From an unicellular cyanobacterium SU3 (lineage in GTDB: Bacteria; Cyanobacteriota; Cyanobacteriia; Cyanobacteriales; Microcystaceae), in the NCBI GenBank assembly GCA_002172675.1, contig NETF01000165.1:100623-149475 (forward strand): a stretch of 48,853 nucleotides of DNA. The letters run 5' to 3'. Position numbers and translations under genes: made by a program. Below, piece by piece: positions 34,167 to 43,019 of the stretch (positions are counted from its first letter, which is position 1; every line of letters starts with the position of its first letter). A model generated the notes under the pieces. That model ran no database searches, was not told the origin of the DNA, and saw nothing but the letters and a program-made list of their open reading frames with translations.

Positions 34167-35300
34167 CTAAGCTTCATTAATTTCATTACGAAAATTAGCC
34201 ATGTCTGCATAAATTTTCCGCGCCCTATTAACTCCCCCTAATGGTCGATATTCTTCTAAACAATTCCAGGGCGAAAAGGACTGCTTTTCGTCTGTTTCTA
34301 TCCGTTCCTGGCTATTAAATTCCTGTTGAAAAATCCTCATAGTGGCAACTTTAATAAAAGGGGATTCTTTTTCATCCCATAACACCGTCGGATCTTCAAT
34401 AGGCATTTTTTCTGCATCAGTTTGTAGTTGAATACAGAAGTCAAAATAAGCATCTTTTTGGGACAAATGTTTCGTCATTGCTTCTCTTAAATAATTCGTT
34501 TTATCTTCCGCCGTATCAATATTAAATTTTTTCCCTTCAAGATGAGGAAATACAGCATATTTCATAGCAATATCTCCGAATTTATAAGGAGTTGCACTCC
34601 AATAATTAGCCTCCAAAGGACTTGTCATAACTTGACTTCTGACTTGATTTAATAAAGGTAAAGAATAAGCGATCGCTTCATAAGATGCTTTTAATTCATC
34701 AGGAATATAGTGAGGACTTCCATCAGCATTCATAGTAATTTTGCCGTCCCGAATACCATTCACAATAGGAAAAAAATCTAGATAAGCTTTAGCATCTCTG
34801 AGGAAAAAGATCGGGGTGTTAACTGCAATAAAATCTTGTTCATTAGGTGCAGAATTGTCAAACGCTTTGCACCCTTCAACTCCTAATAATTTAATGGAAA
34901 CTCCTCGAATATCTCCCACGGTGTCTGGTTGAAAATTTCCGCTTTCATCCGAAGCCCCACTACCATTAGAAAAGCGAACCCACATAGGATAAGTTTTAGG
35001 TTTGACAAAAATTCCAATCTTAAATTGATTGGACATATTTTCCTCAATAATAAACTCTCCTTGAACATAACCATGACTCTTAGGATGCTGGGTTCTCGGA
35101 CTTGGAGAAAACTTATAATCTCTCATCAAAAATTCAAAAATCTCAACTAATTTTTGAATGGTTTCTTGTTCGTCTTCTGGAAAATGTTCTTGACCGAGTT
35201 GTGGCATAATATAGCTATTACTTTTGCTTAATGTTTCTCTTTTATAACTAAATTTCTGATTATTCCTCTTATTTTTAATGATATAAACCTTTTTCTCCAT
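34167..35300 (-). CDS. Catalase-fold heme protein
   Basis: 377 residues. The catalase-family pattern is seen in KSHGYVQGEF (distal His region), WVRFSNGSG, the VGDIRGVSIKLLG strand, DFIAVNTPIFF and the C-terminal RPLGGVNRARKIYADMANFR, in the place of the proximal heme-ligand region. It is shorter than true catalases (about 500) and lacks their NADPH domain, resembling catalase-related peroxidases and allene-oxide-synthase-like proteins. The proximal Tyr of true catalases would be in an RxxxY motif; here the Tyr is spaced differently (RARKIY), so catalase activity is doubtful. It is divergent from ho2 and shares its promoter region. The first ATG at 35298-35300 gives an unusual basic N-terminus of about 30 residues; a later ATG (MPQLGQEHF) is possible. 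Confidence 0.75.
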   Translation of the reverse strand: MEKKVYIIKNKRNNQKFSYKRETLSKSNSYIMPQLGQEHFPEDEQETIQKLVEIFEFLMRDYKFSPSPRTQHPKSHGYVQGEFIIEENMSNQFKIGIFVKPKTYPMWVRFSNGSGASDESGNFQPDTVGDIRGVSIKLLGVEGCKAFDNSAPNEQDFIAVNTPIFFLRDAKAYLDFFPIVNGIRDGKITMNADGSPHYIPDELKASYEAIAYSLPLLNQVRSQVMTSPLEANYWSATPYKFGDIAMKYAVFPHLEGKKFNIDTAEDKTNYLREAMTKHLSQKDAYFDFCIQLQTDAEKMPIEDPTVLWDEKESPFIKVATMRIFQQEFNSQERIETDEKQSFSPWNCLEEYRPLGGVNRARKIYADMANFRNEINEA

Positions 35301-35321
35301 AACTCACTTTATGTTAAGTTT

Positions 35322-35335
35322 TGCTAAATTTAGCA
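35322..35335. promoter_or_regulatory. Perfect 14-bp palindrome between catalase-fold gene and ho2
   Basis: TGCTAAATTTAGCA is a perfect inverted repeat 22 bases from the start codon of the minus-strand gene and 131 from that of ho2. Such a site suits a dimeric regulator. In Synechocystis the MarR-type activator ChlR controls chlAII-ho2-hemN; whether this is its site is inference. Confidence 0.5.
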
Positions 35336-35465
35336 GTTAAGTGATAATATAACTGTATAGTAATAAACTGAAATAGAAATTACTGCAGTGGGTTTATGGC
35401 TTGAGACAGAGAGAGCATATTTCGTCTAAAGTCTAACGTTTAACTGCTACTAAGAGGTATTGATC

Positions 35466-36221
35466 ATGAGTAATAACTTAGCCCTCAAGCTTCGGGAAGG
35501 AACCAGTCATTCTCACACCTTGGCAGAGAATACAGCCTTTACCAAGTGTTTTCTCAAGGGCATTGTAGAAAAAGAACCCTTTCGTAAACTATTAGCCGAC
35601 TTTTATTTCTTATATTCTACCTTAGAAGAAGAATTAGAACGACATAAAGACGATCCTGTTATTAGTAAGATTTATTTTCCTGAATTAAACCGTAAACAAA
35701 ACTTAGTAAAAGACCTAGAATACTACTACGGAGAAAATTGGGCAGCCGATATTTTTCCCTCAGTAGCCGGTCAAACCTATGTAGCAAGAATTCGGGAAGT
35801 TTCCCAAACTGAACCTGCCTTATTAGTTGCCCATTCTTATGTTCGTTATATGGGTGATTTATCTGGGGGTCAAAGCTTAAAAAATATTGCTCGTTCAGCG
35901 TTAGAATTACCTGCAGATCAAGGAACTCAATTTTATGAATTTGAGCAAATTGCTACCGCAGAAGCCAGACGAGAATTCAAAGGAAAATATCGGGATGGTT
36001 TAAACGCTTTACCCATCGATGAAACCATAGAACAGAAAATTGTTGATGAAGCAAACCATGCCTTTAAATTAAATCGTGACGTAGTACATGAATTAGAAGC
36101 TGATGTTAAAGAAGCCATCGGCGATCATGTATTTGAATTAATCACTCGTCAAGCCATTCCTGGGGCAACTGAACATCCTCATGGTCATGGTCATCCTCAT
36201 AACGTAGCTATTGCAGAATAA
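35466..36221 (+). CDS. ho2: Heme oxygenase, HO2-like
   Basis: 251 residues from ATG 35466, preceded by AAGAGG; a TTG at 35460 is unlikely. Opens heme with O2 and ferredoxin electrons to biliverdin for phycobilins. The proximal His is in the N-terminal TSHSHTLAE; the distal helix is YMGDLSGGQSLKN. The segments LKGIVEKEPFRKLL and SLKNIARSALELP look like the low-oxygen HO2 form of cyanobacteria rather than HO1. The C-terminus carries a His-rich tail (EHPHGHGHPH), not usual, which may bind metal. It is followed by a hairpin and, 139 bases on, hemN. Confidence 0.93.
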   Translation: MSNNLALKLREGTSHSHTLAENTAFTKCFLKGIVEKEPFRKLLADFYFLYSTLEEELERHKDDPVISKIYFPELNRKQNLVKDLEYYYGENWAADIFPSVAGQTYVARIREVSQTEPALLVAHSYVRYMGDLSGGQSLKNIARSALELPADQGTQFYEFEQIATAEARREFKGKYRDGLNALPIDETIEQKIVDEANHAFKLNRDVVHELEADVKEAIGDHVFELITRQAIPGATEHPHGHGHPHNVAIAE

Positions 36222-36243
36222 AGCTGTCAATCCTGTTATTACG

Positions 36244-36305
36244 AAGGGGAAAAGTCAGAAAAATAAACAATTGAGTTGCTATTTTTATTAACTTGACTTC
36301 CCCTT
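36244..36305 (+). terminator. Hairpin with T-run after ho2
   Basis: AAGGGG-AA-AAGTCA pairs with TGACTT-CCCCTT (two-base bulge), with an inner AAAAATA/TATTTTT stem, followed by a run of T. It would end or attenuate ho2 transcription before hemN. Confidence 0.7.
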
Positions 36306-36360
36306 TTTTTTATGATCTATCCTACCTAATTTTTAAACTATTGAGAGGCTAACTAAGACC

Positions 36361-37758
36361 ATGAACTTAACAGCTAAAACCATAGAATTTGACCAAGAGT
36401 TAATCAAAAAATACGACAAATCTTTGCCCAGATATACCAGTTATCCCCCTGCAACAGAACTTAAAAAAAAGGTAGGAGAAACCGAATTTAGAGCAGGAAT
36501 TGCAGCAGGAAACCATAAAAAAACTCCCCTTTCTCTCTATTGTCATATTCCTTTTTGTGAAACCGCTTGTTATTTTTGTGGTTGTAATACCATCATTACA
36601 GGAAACAAAAAAGTTGCCGATCCTTACTTAGAATATTTAATTAAAGATATTGAAAGAACCAGCGAATTAATTTCCCCCAATCGTGCAGTTAACCAAATTC
36701 ATTGGGGAGGAGGAACACCAAACTACTTAAATCAATCCCAAATTGATCGCTTATTTAATACCTTAGTTAAAAACTTTAATATTGACAAAGATGCCGAGAT
36801 ATCTATTGAAGTTAACCCTCGATATCTTGATCGCAATTTAATCTTTTTCTTGAGAAAGTTAGGGTTTAATCGTATTAGTTTCGGAATACAAGATTTTGAC
36901 CCCAAAGTACAGAAAGTAATTAACCGTGTTCAACCCGAAGAAATGTTATTTAATGTTATGGGTTGGATGAGAGAAGCTGAGTTTGAAAGTGTCAATGTTG
37001 ACCTTATTTATGGACTACCTTATCAAAACCGAGACACCTTTAAAAAGACAGTTCAAAAGACCATAGAATTAGATCCCGATCGCATTGCTGTGTTTAACTT
37101 TGCTTATATTCCTTGGATTAAACCAGCGCAAAAAAATCTCCCTGTTGATGAACTCCCTAATGCGTCAGAAAAGTTGGCCATGCTGCAAATGACCATTGAC
37201 GAATTCAACAATAACGATTATTTATTCATTGGAATGGATCACTTTGCTAAAGCCAATGATGAACTCGCGATCGCCCAATCTCAAGGTGATTTACATCGTA
37301 ACTTTCAGGGTTACACTACCAAACCAGAATCTGATCTTTTGGCGTTTGGCATGACATCTATTAGTATGTTACATGATGTCTATGTTCAAAATCATAAGAA
37401 GATAAAAGACTATTATAAAGCCTTAGATGAGGGACATTTACCCATCGAAAAAGGCGTTACCCTGAGTAAAGATGACATCATTCGTCGCGCTGTTATTATG
37501 GAATTAATGTGTCAATCTCAACTCTATAAAGATCGCATTGAAGAGAAATATAATCTCAATTTTGATCTTGATTTTGACGAATATTTTGCTCAAGAATTAA
37601 TCGATCTTAAACCTTTAGAAGCTGATGGATTAATACATTTACATAGCGATCGCTTAGAAGTCACGAATACTGGTCGCTGGTTAATTAGAAATATTGCTGC
37701 TGTCTTTGATCCTTATCTCAAAGGACGTAAAGAACAGTCTTTTTCTAAGGCTATTTAA
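36361..37758 (+). CDS. hemN: Oxygen-independent coproporphyrinogen III oxidase
   Basis: 465 residues. A radical-SAM enzyme that decarboxylates coproporphyrinogen III to protoporphyrinogen IX without O2. The cluster motif is CHIPFCETACYFCGCN, the SAM-binding glycines are in HWGGGTPNYL, and IEVNPR and RISFGIQDFD complete the core; the C-terminal HemN domain has RRAVIMELMC. Full length, so this is true HemN rather than the shorter HemW. Downstream of ho2 in the same direction, matching the Synechocystis order ho2-hemN used under low oxygen. Confidence 0.95.
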   Translation: MNLTAKTIEFDQELIKKYDKSLPRYTSYPPATELKKKVGETEFRAGIAAGNHKKTPLSLYCHIPFCETACYFCGCNTIITGNKKVADPYLEYLIKDIERTSELISPNRAVNQIHWGGGTPNYLNQSQIDRLFNTLVKNFNIDKDAEISIEVNPRYLDRNLIFFLRKLGFNRISFGIQDFDPKVQKVINRVQPEEMLFNVMGWMREAEFESVNVDLIYGLPYQNRDTFKKTVQKTIELDPDRIAVFNFAYIPWIKPAQKNLPVDELPNASEKLAMLQMTIDEFNNNDYLFIGMDHFAKANDELAIAQSQGDLHRNFQGYTTKPESDLLAFGMTSISMLHDVYVQNHKKIKDYYKALDEGHLPIEKGVTLSKDDIIRRAVIMELMCQSQLYKDRIEEKYNLNFDLDFDEYFAQELIDLKPLEADGLIHLHSDRLEVTNTGRWLIRNIAAVFDPYLKGRKEQSFSKAI

Positions 37759-37774
37759 TAGATTGAATAGAGGG

Positions 37775-37798
37775 TATAGGGGTGCAATTTCCCCTATA
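37775..37798 (+). terminator. Hairpin after hemN
   Basis: TATAGGGG and CCCCTATA form an eight-base stem with an eight-base loop 17 bases beyond the hemN stop. There is only a weak T-rich tail. Confidence 0.5.
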
Positions 37799-37948
37799 TC
37801 AATATTAACTAATTTATTTATTTTTCATAATTTGTGTCGTCTAAAGTTTCTTATACTTATTTTTTAGTTAGTTTTTTAATGAATATTGTTAATTTATTTG
37901 TAATCATTTTTTCTTGACTTAATTTATTTAAGTTTTTATTTGAAAAAA

Positions 37949-39529
37949 CTAATTTGAAATCTTGGTTGAAGTTCTTTTGTGAATACTTTTTAAAACATAA
38001 TGTTCAACTTTTGAGTTTTTAGTGACCACCTCATAATGCTTATTTATATAACCCATAATGTCATTATTGGAACGTATTTGCCAATAAAAAGGTATCATAA
38101 AAACAATTTGTTCAGGTTGATAAAATTTTAGTGCTTCTAGTAGTTTCTGTTCATACTTTCCTTTTTTGCCCATTCTTTTTATACTAACAACAGCAACTTC
38201 AGGGGGAACCAGTAGATTAGTATGAACAGCAAGAATAGGATTATCTGTATATATCCAGTTTGTTTCTTTTTTATAAATGGAAATTGCTGAGATCAACTCC
38301 TCTAATTGTTGAGATTTATTGATTTGCCGAGAGCTAATAATAGAAAAATAGTTGAATTTACCGCGAAATGAATACAGAGATAAACTAATAATAGCTAGCG
38401 CAATAGTACATCTCAAAATAGTAGTTTTAGGTATTGTTAATAAATAAGACGAATTAAGCCTTTTTAAGTCAGAAAATTTAATATTTTTCTTTAAAGTTGA
38501 CCATCCCCACCAAAAACAATAGCTTGCTAACCAAGTTAGGGGAATAGAAAAAATTGGATAATAATGATTCCAAATTGGTCGATGATTCCAAAAAGCAATT
38601 AAATCAAAAGTCAACCACAAGATCGGAATCAGAATTTTAGTCATTGCTTTTTTTCCAGATAGTAAACCTAAAAATAAACCAAGAAAACTAAAAAGAAAAA
38701 TTAACTTATCAAATTGTATAATTCCATTAACTTTTAACATCCTGGCAATATCAAAATTTTCATAAACAGGATCGTCAAAGTGAGGATTTAATAATTGTTG
38801 AAAGGAAAAAGACTGTGCTAATGCAATAATTAACGTAATAGATCCTATTAAACCCAGTAACCAAACTGACATAAATAACAGTTTTTTTGAAAATTGAGTA
38901 AAGTTAAAAATTTTTAATGATAATTCCCCATTAGTTATTAAATATAAGATAGAGACAGGCAGTAAAATAATAACCCAAAACTTAAATTGAGTGGCTAATC
39001 CTAGTAAAATTCCTGACATGATCAGAAATAAGATTTTATTCTGATTACGAGACAATCCAATTATCAAAAAATATAAAGAGCAAACACTAAGAGAAAGGGA
39101 AGGAATTGCTAACATAACTGAGACAGAAAGTTGCAGATAAAACTTCGAGAATAACAAAGTTATCATGGCAAATATTGAAGTTAATCTGCCAAAATAGAAT
39201 GAGATGATGTGTCGAAAAGACCAGAGTAGAAGCAGAGAAAATAGTATAGTTAACACTCGTCCACTGTACAAAGATTTCTCAAATATCTCTGTCCAAAAAC
39301 TTAATAACCAAGTGTATAGAGGTGGTTGATCGCTCCAAATAGATTGATAGAGAGGATAGCCTTTTTGTAATAAAAAGGCTCTCATTAATTGTAAACCTTC
39401 ATCCGTATCGTAAACTAAGGTTTTTTGAAAAGGTTCAAACAAATAAATAAAAATTAGAGGGAGTAATATGAGACTAATTTCTAAGCCAATGTTAATCCAA
39501 TTTCTCGGATTTTTTAATTGTGTTTTCAT
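37949..39529 (-). CDS. GT-C (PMT_2/ArnT-like) membrane glycosyltransferase
   Basis: 526 residues with about 11 membrane segments. The first periplasmic loop has YDTDEGLQLMRAFLLQKG, the acidic D-x-DE motif of GT-C enzymes, then WSDQPPLYTWLLS. The C-terminal 130 residues are a soluble periplasmic domain. Such enzymes move a sugar from a polyprenyl-phosphate carrier to a lipid, glycan or protein; the carrier could be made by GtrB-like proteins. It stands alone between hemN and lepA. Acceptor unknown. Confidence 0.82.
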   Translation of the reverse strand: MKTQLKNPRNWINIGLEISLILLPLIFIYLFEPFQKTLVYDTDEGLQLMRAFLLQKGYPLYQSIWSDQPPLYTWLLSFWTEIFEKSLYSGRVLTILFSLLLLWSFRHIISFYFGRLTSIFAMITLLFSKFYLQLSVSVMLAIPSLSLSVCSLYFLIIGLSRNQNKILFLIMSGILLGLATQFKFWVIILLPVSILYLITNGELSLKIFNFTQFSKKLLFMSVWLLGLIGSITLIIALAQSFSFQQLLNPHFDDPVYENFDIARMLKVNGIIQFDKLIFLFSFLGLFLGLLSGKKAMTKILIPILWLTFDLIAFWNHRPIWNHYYPIFSIPLTWLASYCFWWGWSTLKKNIKFSDLKRLNSSYLLTIPKTTILRCTIALAIISLSLYSFRGKFNYFSIISSRQINKSQQLEELISAISIYKKETNWIYTDNPILAVHTNLLVPPEVAVVSIKRMGKKGKYEQKLLEALKFYQPEQIVFMIPFYWQIRSNNDIMGYINKHYEVVTKNSKVEHYVLKSIHKRTSTKISN

Positions 39530-39738
39530 GTTATATTAGTTATTAATACTAAAGTTTTGTAAGACTAAATTAGGTTTAAAAAAGAAACTAAAAACCTCAA
39601 TAAACTAAAAAATGTCAAGTGAGATTTTCAATCCACTATTATAAGCGGATTTTGTATTTATAACATTATTTGTTGTTTTATATATTAACGGTTAAGATAT
39701 TTATAAATATAGTGATGCAAATTTATTTTAAAGATAGA

Positions 39739-39770
39739 GAAAGAAGACTGTGATTACAACAATCTTCTTC
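39739..39770 (-). terminator. Probable terminator of lepA
   Basis: On the minus strand GAAGAAGATTG and CAGTCTTCTTTC form an 11-base stem with one G-U pair and a nine-base loop, then a T-rich tail. It lies 11 bases past the lepA stop. Confidence 0.65.
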
Positions 39771-39780
39771 ATCTTTTCAA

Positions 39781-41592
39781 CTATTGGGGATCTAGCTTTA
39801 ACACTGCCATAAACGCCTCTTGAGGAACATCTACCGTACCGATCGCCTTCATCCGTTTCTTACCTTTAGCTTGCTTTTGTAGCAGTTTCTTCTTACGAGA
39901 AATATCTCCCCCGTAACACTTCGCTAACACATCTTTACGTAAAGCTGGTATATGTTCACTAGCGATAACTTTTGCCCCGATCGCAGCTTGAATAGGAACC
40001 TTAAACTGATGACGAGGGATCAATTCTTTTAACTTCTCAGTTAAAGCCCGACCCACATGATAAGCTTTATCACGGTGAACGATCATCGCCAACGCATCCA
40101 CACTATCTTTATTAACCAAAATATCCAATTTAACCAGAGGATTTTCCCGATAACCGATTAATTGATACTCCATACTAGCGTAACCACGGGATCTTGACTT
40201 TAACTGATCAAAAAAGTCCGTCACTACTTCAGCTAAAGGCAACTCATAGATCAACGACGTTCTTGAGAGGGTAAAGTAACGCATATCTTTAAACACACCC
40301 CGACGACTTTGACAGAGTTCCATCAACGTTCCTACATAGGTTTCAGGGGTAATCATTTCCACTTCAATATAGGGTTCTTCCACCTTTTCCCTTTCTTGAG
40401 GGGGTGGCAGTAAACTGGGGTTATCGATTTCGAGAACTTCCCCATCAATGGTGGTAACGCGATAAATTACAGAAGGGGCAGTGGTAATTAAATCTAGATT
40501 ATATTCCCGTTCTAAGCGTTCTTGCACAATTTCCATATGGAGTAACCCCAAGAACCCACAACGAAAACCAAACCCCATCGCGCTAGAGGTTTCGGGTTCA
40601 TAAGACAGGGCTGCATCATTGAGTTTGAGACGGTTTAAGGCTTCTCGTAAATCTTCGTATTGATCGGCATCGGTGGGGAATAGACCACAAAACACCATCG
40701 GTTTTGCTTCAGTGTAACCCGGTAACGGTTCTTCTGCTGGTTCTTCAGACAAGGTGATGGTGTCTCCTACCCTTGCATCTTCAACTGCTTTAATGGCTGC
40801 GGCAAAATAACCCACTTCCCCTGCGTGAAGGGAATCTACCGGTATTTGACCAGGAGATAACACCCCCAACTCATCAATTTCGTATTCTTTGCCAGAAGCC
40901 ATCAAACGGACGAGATCGCCCTTTTTCACCGTTCCATCCATGACCCGAAAATAAACAATTACCCCCCGATAAGGATCATAATAACTATCGAAAATTAAAG
41001 CCCGTAACGGTTTGTTTACTGTATCGTTAGGCGGGGGAACCAAATGGACAATGGATTCTAAAATTTCGTTAACCCCGATTCCTGCTTTGGCCGAAGCTTT
41101 AATAATACCTGTACAATCTAACCCCACCACTTCCTCGATCTCATTCGTTACCCGTTCCGGTTCAGATCCAGGTAAATCAATTTTATTTAAAATAGGAATA
41201 ATTTCTAGATTATTTTCTAAGGCCAGATAGACATTAGCCAGGGTTTGCGCTTCCACCCCTTGAGAAGAGTCCACCACTAATAACGCCCCTTCACACGCCG
41301 CTAACGAACGGGATACCTCATAGGAAAAGTCCACGTGACCGGGGGTATCAATCAGGTTAAGAACGTACTCTTCCCCATCTTTGGAGCGATAGTTCATCCT
41401 AGCCGCTTGCAGTTTGATGGTAATACCCCGTTCCCGTTCCAAGTCCATATTATCAAGGAACTGCTCTTTCATTTTCCGTTGGGCAACAGTTTCAGTCATT
41501 TGTAGCATTCGATCGGCTAGGGTTGATTTACCATGATCGATATGAGCAATGATACAAAAATTACGAATACGAGAAACAGGAACGTCGGTCAT
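39781..41592 (-). CDS. lepA: Elongation factor 4 (back-translocating GTPase)
   Basis: 603 residues, the normal length. GTPase motifs: [15 protein letters not shown] (G1), RGITI (G2), DTPGHVDF (G3), NKIDLP (G4) and SAK (G5). The C-terminal unique domain with [18 protein letters not shown] closes the protein. LepA acts on translating ribosomes, remodelling or promoting initiation under stress. No partner gene in view. Confidence 0.97.
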   Translation of the reverse strand: MTDVPVSRIRNFCIIAHIDHGKSTLADRMLQMTETVAQRKMKEQFLDNMDLERERGITIKLQAARMNYRSKDGEEYVLNLIDTPGHVDFSYEVSRSLAACEGALLVVDSSQGVEAQTLANVYLALENNLEIIPILNKIDLPGSEPERVTNEIEEVVGLDCTGIIKASAKAGIGVNEILESIVHLVPPPNDTVNKPLRALIFDSYYDPYRGVIVYFRVMDGTVKKGDLVRLMASGKEYEIDELGVLSPGQIPVDSLHAGEVGYFAAAIKAVEDARVGDTITLSEEPAEEPLPGYTEAKPMVFCGLFPTDADQYEDLREALNRLKLNDAALSYEPETSSAMGFGFRCGFLGLLHMEIVQERLEREYNLDLITTAPSVIYRVTTIDGEVLEIDNPSLLPPPQEREKVEEPYIEVEMITPETYVGTLMELCQSRRGVFKDMRYFTLSRTSLIYELPLAEVVTDFFDQLKSRSRGYASMEYQLIGYRENPLVKLDILVNKDSVDALAMIVHRDKAYHVGRALTEKLKELIPRHQFKVPIQAAIGAKVIASEHIPALRKDVLAKCYGGDISRKKKLLQKQAKGKKRMKAIGTVDVPQEAFMAVLKLDPQ

Positions 41593-41663
41593 AGAATCTG
41601 TTGGTGGGGTAAGTTTACAAAAGTTGGCCTTGTATATTAATTTTAGCGGAATGTTGCAAAGCG

Positions 41664-41697
41664 TGGGAGACAGGAGTCACCGAGTCAGGAGACAGAA
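41664..41697. repeat. CAGGAGTCA-type repeat
   Basis: GGGAGACAGGAGTCAC followed by CGAGTCAGGAGACAGAAT; resembles the repeat at 33891-33950. Intergenic, no gene. Confidence 0.5.
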
Positions 41698-41728
41698 TAA
41701 TTATTCTTCCTGTAAATTATTAGAGAAA

Positions 41729-41753
41729 GTAGGGTGGACATTGCCCACCCTAC
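41729..41753. repeat. Palindromic repeat GTAGGGTGGACATTGCCCACCCTAC
   Basis: Near-perfect 25-base inverted repeat, 23 of 25 bases the same as the copy at 15269-15293. It lies between lepA and the tRNA gene. Confidence 0.8.
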
Positions 41754-41814
41754 TGGAATCTTCTCTAAACTTCTATCTAAAAACTGATAACTGATGAGTG
41801 TTCACTGATTGAAA

Positions 41815-41901
41815 CGGAGAGGGAGGGATTCGAACCCTCGATGGGCGTTAACCCATAACTCCTTAGCAGGGAGCCGCTTTCAACCACTCAGCCACCTCTC
41901 C
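41815..41901 (-). tRNA. tRNA-Ser (anticodon GCU)
   Basis: On the minus strand the sequence begins GGAGAGGTGGCTGAGTGG and ends CCTCTCCG: seven-base acceptor stem plus discriminator G, T-loop GGTTCGAATCC, a long variable arm (class II) as in serine tRNAs, and the anticodon loop CTGCTAA with GCT, reading AGC/AGU codons. 87 bases, no CCA encoded. Confidence 0.95.
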
Positions 41902-41981
41902 AAGGCACAGTAAGACATCATAGCACAAAAATCTAATTTAAAGCAAAATTTCTCTTTTCATTAAGTATTGCAACGTGAGTA

Positions 41982-42009
41982 TTGACAGGAACCGCTTAAT
42001 TCTTAACAT
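41982..42009 (+). promoter_or_regulatory. Possible promoter of psaK
   Basis: TTGACA at 41982-41987 and TAACAT at 42004-42009 with a 16-base spacer, 42 bases upstream of the psaK start. An AGGAG sequence also lies 11 bases before the ATG. Assigned from consensus only. Confidence 0.45.
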
Positions 42010-42051
42010 TAAAGACTTATAGATACCTTATGTTTAGGAGAACTCACTGTT

Positions 42052-42318
42052 ATGTACTCTTCCTTGTTATTAGCTGCTTCTTCGGCTGCCACTACTGTTC
42101 AATGGAGTCCCAAAATTGCTATGATCATGATCGTCTGCAATATTTTTGCGATCGCAGTCGGAAAATTCACCATTGCTAAACCTAATGTAGGCCCTGGTTT
42201 ACCCTCTCCTCAAATGTTTGGTGGTCTGAGTTTAGGTGCATTACTAGGAACCACTAGCCTCGGCCACATTTTAGGAGTGGGTGTTATCCTAGGATTAGCC
42301 AATACCGGCGCATTGTAA
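42052..42318 (+). CDS. psaK: Photosystem I reaction-centre subunit PsaK
   Basis: 88 residues. A two-helix subunit at the edge of photosystem I that binds chlorophyll. The N-terminal presequence is Ala/Ser-rich and ends with TTVQW-type residues; helix one is AMIMIVCNIFAIAVG, then the cytoplasmic loop KPNVGPGLPSPQMFGG, then GHILGVGVILGLANTG. Motifs and length fit PsaK1/PsaK2 of cyanobacteria. Confidence 0.94.
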   Translation: MYSSLLLAASSAATTVQWSPKIAMIMIVCNIFAIAVGKFTIAKPNVGPGLPSPQMFGGLSLGALLGTTSLGHILGVGVILGLANTGAL

Positions 42319-42575
42319 GCCCACATTTCTATTAAAAGGAGATGGAGAGGGCATAAAAAGCACTCAGACTCTGTCGGGTTAGTCCCTCTCCTCCTAATGA
42401 ATGTCAGTAAAATAAACAATCTTAGCGTTTGTTTTTTTTTGCCTATGTCCTTATTAACTCTAACTTAACATTAAAAATTGTTGTCTTTTCTTGAGACTGT
42501 ATCTTCAATAACGGATAATGGAATATGGGTCATTAATTTATGTCATGTCAATCAAACTCCGCGAGGAAGTTCGTT

Positions 42576-42806
42576 ATGCTTAAAGTCATTCAGTCTCCTA
42601 CTAAATACACCATTGATGTTATCAGAGAGGAGGCCGCCCGGTTGGTTCGTGAAAAAAGACTTCATCGACGACAACCCATCTATACCCTTTGCAAGTATAT
42701 TCCAGCCCGTGAATGGCCCAGTGTCGAATGTGAACTCGAAAGACATGATTTTCTCCTAAGAGATTCTATCATCGATCTCTTAAGTAAGGAAGAATGGCGC
42801 GATTAA
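42576..42806 (+). CDS. DUF4327 family protein
   Basis: 76 residues from ATG 42576, preceded by GAGGAAG. Contains YTIDVIREEAARLV, RRQPIYTLCKYIPAREWPSVECELERHDFLLRD, the whole conserved core of this small cyanobacterial family. Function unknown; the length and charge suggest a small soluble factor. A start at 42540 would add 12 residues without the family's look. Confidence 0.9.
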   Translation: MLKVIQSPTKYTIDVIREEAARLVREKRLHRRQPIYTLCKYIPAREWPSVECELERHDFLLRDSIIDLLSKEEWRD

Positions 42807-42816
42807 AAAAGATTTA

Positions 42817-42847
42817 GCAGTCCAATCAAGTTATCTAATTGGACTGC
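42817..42847. terminator. Perfect hairpin between DUF4327 gene and thiO-thiG
   Basis: GCAGTCCAAT and ATTGGACTGC form a perfect ten-base stem with an 11-base loop. On the minus strand a T-rich tract follows five bases later, so it can end transcripts from the thiO-thiG side, and perhaps also those of DUF4327. Confidence 0.7.
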
Positions 42848-42861
42848 CCATATATGCTATT

Positions 42862-42975
42862 TTAAGCCTGATTTTCCTCAGAGTTAGTGTTAATTAATTG
42901 TTCTAACAAGTGGGTATTTTTATCTAAGAACTTTAACACCGCATTTTGAGCAACTGGGTCATCTAAATCTAGACT
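42862..42975 (-). pseudogene. Orphan 37-codon reading frame downstream of thiO-thiG
   Basis: A frame ending at TAA (42862-42864) reads SLDLDDPVAQNAVLKFLDKN and LLEQLINTN on the minus strand, with no start codon and a stop just before it. It looks like an amphipathic helix end of a protein whose 5' part was lost. No function is proposed. Confidence 0.35.
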
Positions 42976-43019
42976 TTATTATTACTTGTTCTTTCCAACA
43001 CCCAGTTTAATCGACTTGT

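Noticed and set aside
42339-42398. GGAGAGGG/CCCTCTCC inverted repeat after psaK as terminator
   Set aside because: The eight-base stem encloses a long loop and no T-run follows; could be a terminator but not supported enough to list.
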